Source: Nitrospinaceae bacterium (GTDB lineage Bacteria > Nitrospinota > Nitrospinia > Nitrospinales > VA-1). From it: a stretch of 54,116 nt of DNA. The notes below the pieces were generated by a model. It was given only the letters and a program-made list of their open reading frames with translations. It searched no databases and was not told where the DNA came from. Where the stretch lies: positions 95,377-149,492 of the forward strand of contig JAJDAZ010000044.1 in NCBI GenBank assembly GCA_029261595.1, in the 5' to 3' direction. Positions 52,501 to 54,116 of the stretch are shown in pieces. Numbering within the stretch: the first letter of the stretch is position 1; each line of letters starts with the position of its first letter. Both the position numbers and the translations under genes were made by a program.

Positions 52501-54116
52501 TGGGCCTTGTGTTCTGGCACGACCACGCCTTCGGCGCGACCACCTGGCCGCACGGCGGCATCGGGTCGACCATCGTTGAACCGTGGGGATCGACCTATCA
52601 TGATCCCAAGACGGGAAAACCGATTCGTAGCGGTGTTGTGGCTGATATCCATGGCACGGAGCCTTTCGCTTACGGACGAAACGGAAGTTTCCGGGAGATC
52701 GTGGTTCAGTTGCACGACACCGTGCCGCACACCGCGCAATTGGTGACGGCCGGTAATCCTCCGGGATTATCACGAGAGAACGCCATCGCGGCGGGTCAGT
52801 CCATCTCATTTCAGATGCCTGATTCCATGCTGGAAGTGGCTTTCCCTCACCTGAACGGCGGGACGCACACAACGGGAGGCGGTTTTAACTTCCGCGCGGC
52901 TTCATTGTCTGCACGGTTGGCTTCCAATAAAGATGCGTCCAAGTTGTTCAGCAGTAAAACGCATCGAGACCCGGACACACCCATGCTGAGCGCTTATGTG
53001 GGCGACAGCATTGTGTTCCGTGTTCTTCATGGCATGATGAACGAGACCCACACCTTCGTTGTTTCCGGTCATGGTTATCGCCCCGAGCGGTACGACGTGA
53101 ACTCGAGGGTGACCAACGCCCTGCATGTTGGAATCGCCGAACGTTATGATCTGGCGACCACCGCAGGCGGGTATCAGGGGATGGCGGGAGACTATATGAT
53201 TTATGATGGTCGAACCTCCCATCTGTCTGAAGGCAGCTGGTCTATCCTGCGTATTCATGATGCGTTGCAGAAAGACTTAAAGGTGTTGCCTGGCAACGAG
53301 GAGAAAGAGTTCAAGAAGAAAATCAAAAAGACTCTTTGTCCGACAGGCGCTCCTGTTAAAAATTTCAGCGTGGTCGCGATCAACAAAGCGCTGAAGTTCA
53401 ATCCCAACACCGAGGATGAGATTGAAGTTGATTTCGAGCGCAAACTCATCCTTGCAAATGCCGAAGGCAAAATCTTCGCGCTGGAAGGCGAAGTGAGCAA
53501 GGCGGCGGACGACGGCGTGATGCCGCATCCGTTGACCCTGCGCGCCAACATCGGCGATTGTATCAAGGTCAAGCTGACCAACCGTTTGAAAGAAGGGAAC
53601 GCTTCCCTGCACGCCAACAACCTGGCGTTCGATCCTATGGATTCTCAGGGGATCAATGTAGGAAACAATCCCGGAGATCAGACGGTTGCTCCAGGCAAGT
53701 CCAAAGTATTCACGTTTTACGCGCATAAGGATTACAACATCAATGGCGCGTTGTTGTGGGATTTTGGCAACTTGACGACCAACGTTCGGGACGGTTTGTA
53801 CGGCGGCATCATCATCGGGCCTCGTGGTTCGGTGTATCGTGATCCAGAGACGGGGAAAGACATCTCCCTTGGCAACTCCTGGAAAGCGGATGTCATCATC
53901 GACAAATCGTATCCTGAGAACACGCACCTTGAGAACTACCGCGACTTCGCGTTGTATTTCCAGGATGAGGATAATATCCTCGGAACGTCTTTCATGCCTT
54001 ACCTGCAGAATGTCGCGGGTTTGACCGGCGTGAACTATCGTTTAGAACCCTGGAGCTATCGTGAAGACGAAGGTTGTGAACTTGGTAATATGTTCACTCC
54101 TTGTGTGGCCGCAGAC
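49569..54116 (+). CDS. Giant secreted multicopper oxidase, copy 3, cut by window edge
   Basis: 1516 codons are visible, without a stop, and the 4548 bases from start to the window edge equal the distance to the same codon in copy 2, so no net insertion or deletion separates them. Signal peptide as in copy 2 (LFVLLLVGLSVGSAMA). HSHHPHGG, HCHVAHHYVAGM, HPHFFQFD and FWHDHAFG are all present, and the last visible residues are MFTPCVAAD, about 130 residues short of the expected end. The gene looks intact and functional. Whether another module follows is unknown. Confidence 0.93.
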   Translation, partial: MMQSQFINPKRGFGVWILFVLLLVGLSVGSAMAETIQHNGHGSPSPMNPAVDRPAWLDKLENQLSHEDAMSGLDGSQEKMDQTFMHLMGRLQDKLKEHASPASSGGGFHDSWAAHQLGQSFLLGPSKAADQVFKGAHCPSGAPVKSYDITAINVEVTLNAWGDYYPGYMYVLTKDIEQVRKDEERNAEAREDDKDPGAILTGLQGDVIQPLTIRGNQGDCVRFKVRNAVEDEDIGFQVNGSAMIISSSGLPATAASPGAIIPAEGTQDFEWYIPIDEQEGSHMIMSHAGRDPSALGLIGAFIVEPVGSVYLDPWTGGPLENGWMAMIANPDEKDFREFALFYHEVGDESFRPLNRHGEMIPQRDPQTDAYRPSARAMNYRSEPFGINNLAVQEKMFHYEDESLSYSSYTFGDAPTTIPRSYLGDPAKFRLIHGGGEVFHSHHPHGGTIRWTRSPQVEPGLKNLTTAAWDGPVKYPVVRTTTDRVDVEVIGPAEALDLETECGSGLCQRLAGDFLFHCHVAHHYVAGMWGYWRVYNTLQDGNYPFGSTDVMRPLKELPDREGRIPKGVSSDKLVNKTMDWFGKKFNIVDKGNSKWNQESPTVNIKSWVKYMLPPQGQPGHTDDEKGQILAYDGTVWDYAWKGTTALSEREPTYDMAKYKSPHPGKRHPIQFSPLTGKLAWPHMTPHFGKRVPFARHHGGAPWLEPFHLATDTTTLPSESGSGNNGPNVESSAPAKPGEQGRWSLCPGGAGRKQYNLHFINTPIELSGAVGKTPPIIDKYGLIYVIDEDMAAVKADPKKAIPLVIRANVYDCVDVLLTSEWDDDDFTNFQMSKVNIHPHFFQFDNQASDGVISGFSYDQSMRSYRQFTKKMKDGHHVGMPVPMNAKLLKAVKAGSDTVEIQMAKSATPFHVGADIIVGIEVANKKDARWIKSMTPDPNKNPSKDGKYKITFTQAMSHDHAAGQIVSTEYVRYRWWVDVDMGLVFWHDHAFGATTWPHGGIGSTIVEPWGSTYHDPKTGKPIRSGVVADIHGTEPFAYGRNGSFREIVVQLHDTVPHTAQLVTAGNPPGLSRENAIAAGQSISFQMPDSMLEVAFPHLNGGTHTTGGGFNFRAASLSARLASNKDASKLFSSKTHRDPDTPMLSAYVGDSIVFRVLHGMMNETHTFVVSGHGYRPERYDVNSRVTNALHVGIAERYDLATTAGGYQGMAGDYMIYDGRTSHLSEGSWSILRIHDALQKDLKVLPGNEEKEFKKKIKKTLCPTGAPVKNFSVVAINKALKFNPNTEDEIEVDFERKLILANAEGKIFALEGEVSKAADDGVMPHPLTLRANIGDCIKVKLTNRLKEGNASLHANNLAFDPMDSQGINVGNNPGDQTVAPGKSKVFTFYAHKDYNINGALLWDFGNLTTNVRDGLYGGIIIGPRGSVYRDPETGKDISLGNSWKADVIIDKSYPENTHLENYRDFALYFQDEDNILGTSFMPYLQNVAGLTGVNYRLEPWSYREDEGCELGNMFTPCVAAD

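Larger units (their letters stand above)
33992..54116. repeat. Tandem array of a 7.7-7.9 kb multicopper oxidase module
   Basis: Oxidase genes start at 33992, 41863 and 49569 (spacings 7871 and 7706). Between successive oxidases the order is the same: terminator, extended -10 promoter, secreted copper protein (+), terminator, ferritin-like gene (-), ECF sigma gene (+). Two full units are seen and the third is cut by the window edge. No transposase, integrase or direct repeat at the boundaries is visible, so the array probably arose by homologous duplication. Divergence is greater in the ferritin and intergenic parts than in the oxidases. Confidence 0.93.

Noticed and set aside
33992..54116. 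Assembly artefact as the cause of the tandem oxidase array
   Set aside because: The copies differ at many synonymous and some non-synonymous sites, the ferritin-like and intergenic parts differ still more, and unit lengths are unequal (7871 and 7706), so they are not one sequence assembled repeatedly. A collapsed extra copy cannot be excluded.

Overview
The window reads as the chromosome of a Gram-negative bacterium: many Sec signal peptides, a lipoprotein, a periplasmic HtrA protease, a c-type cytochrome P460, and an rpsR-DUF2232-rplI-dnaB cluster of the kind seen in deltaproteobacterial and related lineages. Base composition is about 50% GC. My best guess is a Nitrospinota or deltaproteobacteria-like organism, but no gene here proves the phylum.

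Region 1 (1-16100) is mostly housekeeping: the end of ribosomal protein S18, a DUF2232 membrane protein, ribosomal protein L9, replicative helicase DnaB, a CBS-pair protein, a secreted TPR protein, an M23 endopeptidase, SecA, a zinc-finger TraR/DksA protein with a long histone H1-like lysine/alanine tail, a Dabb protein, a J-domain protein, two coupled CorC/HlyC-type membrane proteins and ThiL. Region 2 (16200-33800) is more accessory: two further TPR proteins, a GcvR-like ACT protein, a pentapeptide-repeat/TIR protein and a second, internally deleted paralogue 9 kb away, SelO, a Sir2-like protein overlapping an HD hydrolase, a GAF histidine kinase, cytochrome P460, an orphan EcfT/CbiQ protein, an APS/PAPS reductase and an HtrA protease. 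Palindromic dispersed repeats lie beside both TIR loci.

Region 3 (33992 to the window end) is the most striking part: a module of about 7.7-7.9 kb in tandem. Each unit has a very large secreted multicopper oxidase (about 1648 residues), a secreted blue-copper-like protein with a carboxypeptidase-regulatory-like tail, a convergent ferritin-like diiron protein and an ECF sigma factor reading toward the next oxidase. Two units are complete and the third oxidase runs off the right edge. Terminators, an extended -10 promoter and leader regions are conserved between units. Each oxidase has three internal units (six predicted cupredoxin domains) but only one full set of copper ligands, canonical in spacing. 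Size and architecture recall the large MnxG/MofA-type oxidases linked to Mn(II) oxidation, so a role in extracytoplasmic metal (Mn, Fe or Cu) oxidation is a reasonable inference; the substrate cannot be read from sequence.

Possible working scheme (inference): the sigma factor switches on the oxidase, the oxidase passes electrons to or from the small copper protein at the periplasm or cell surface, and the ferritin-like protein handles iron or oxidative stress inside the cell. Synonymous-site patterns show the three oxidase copies exchanging sequence by gene conversion.
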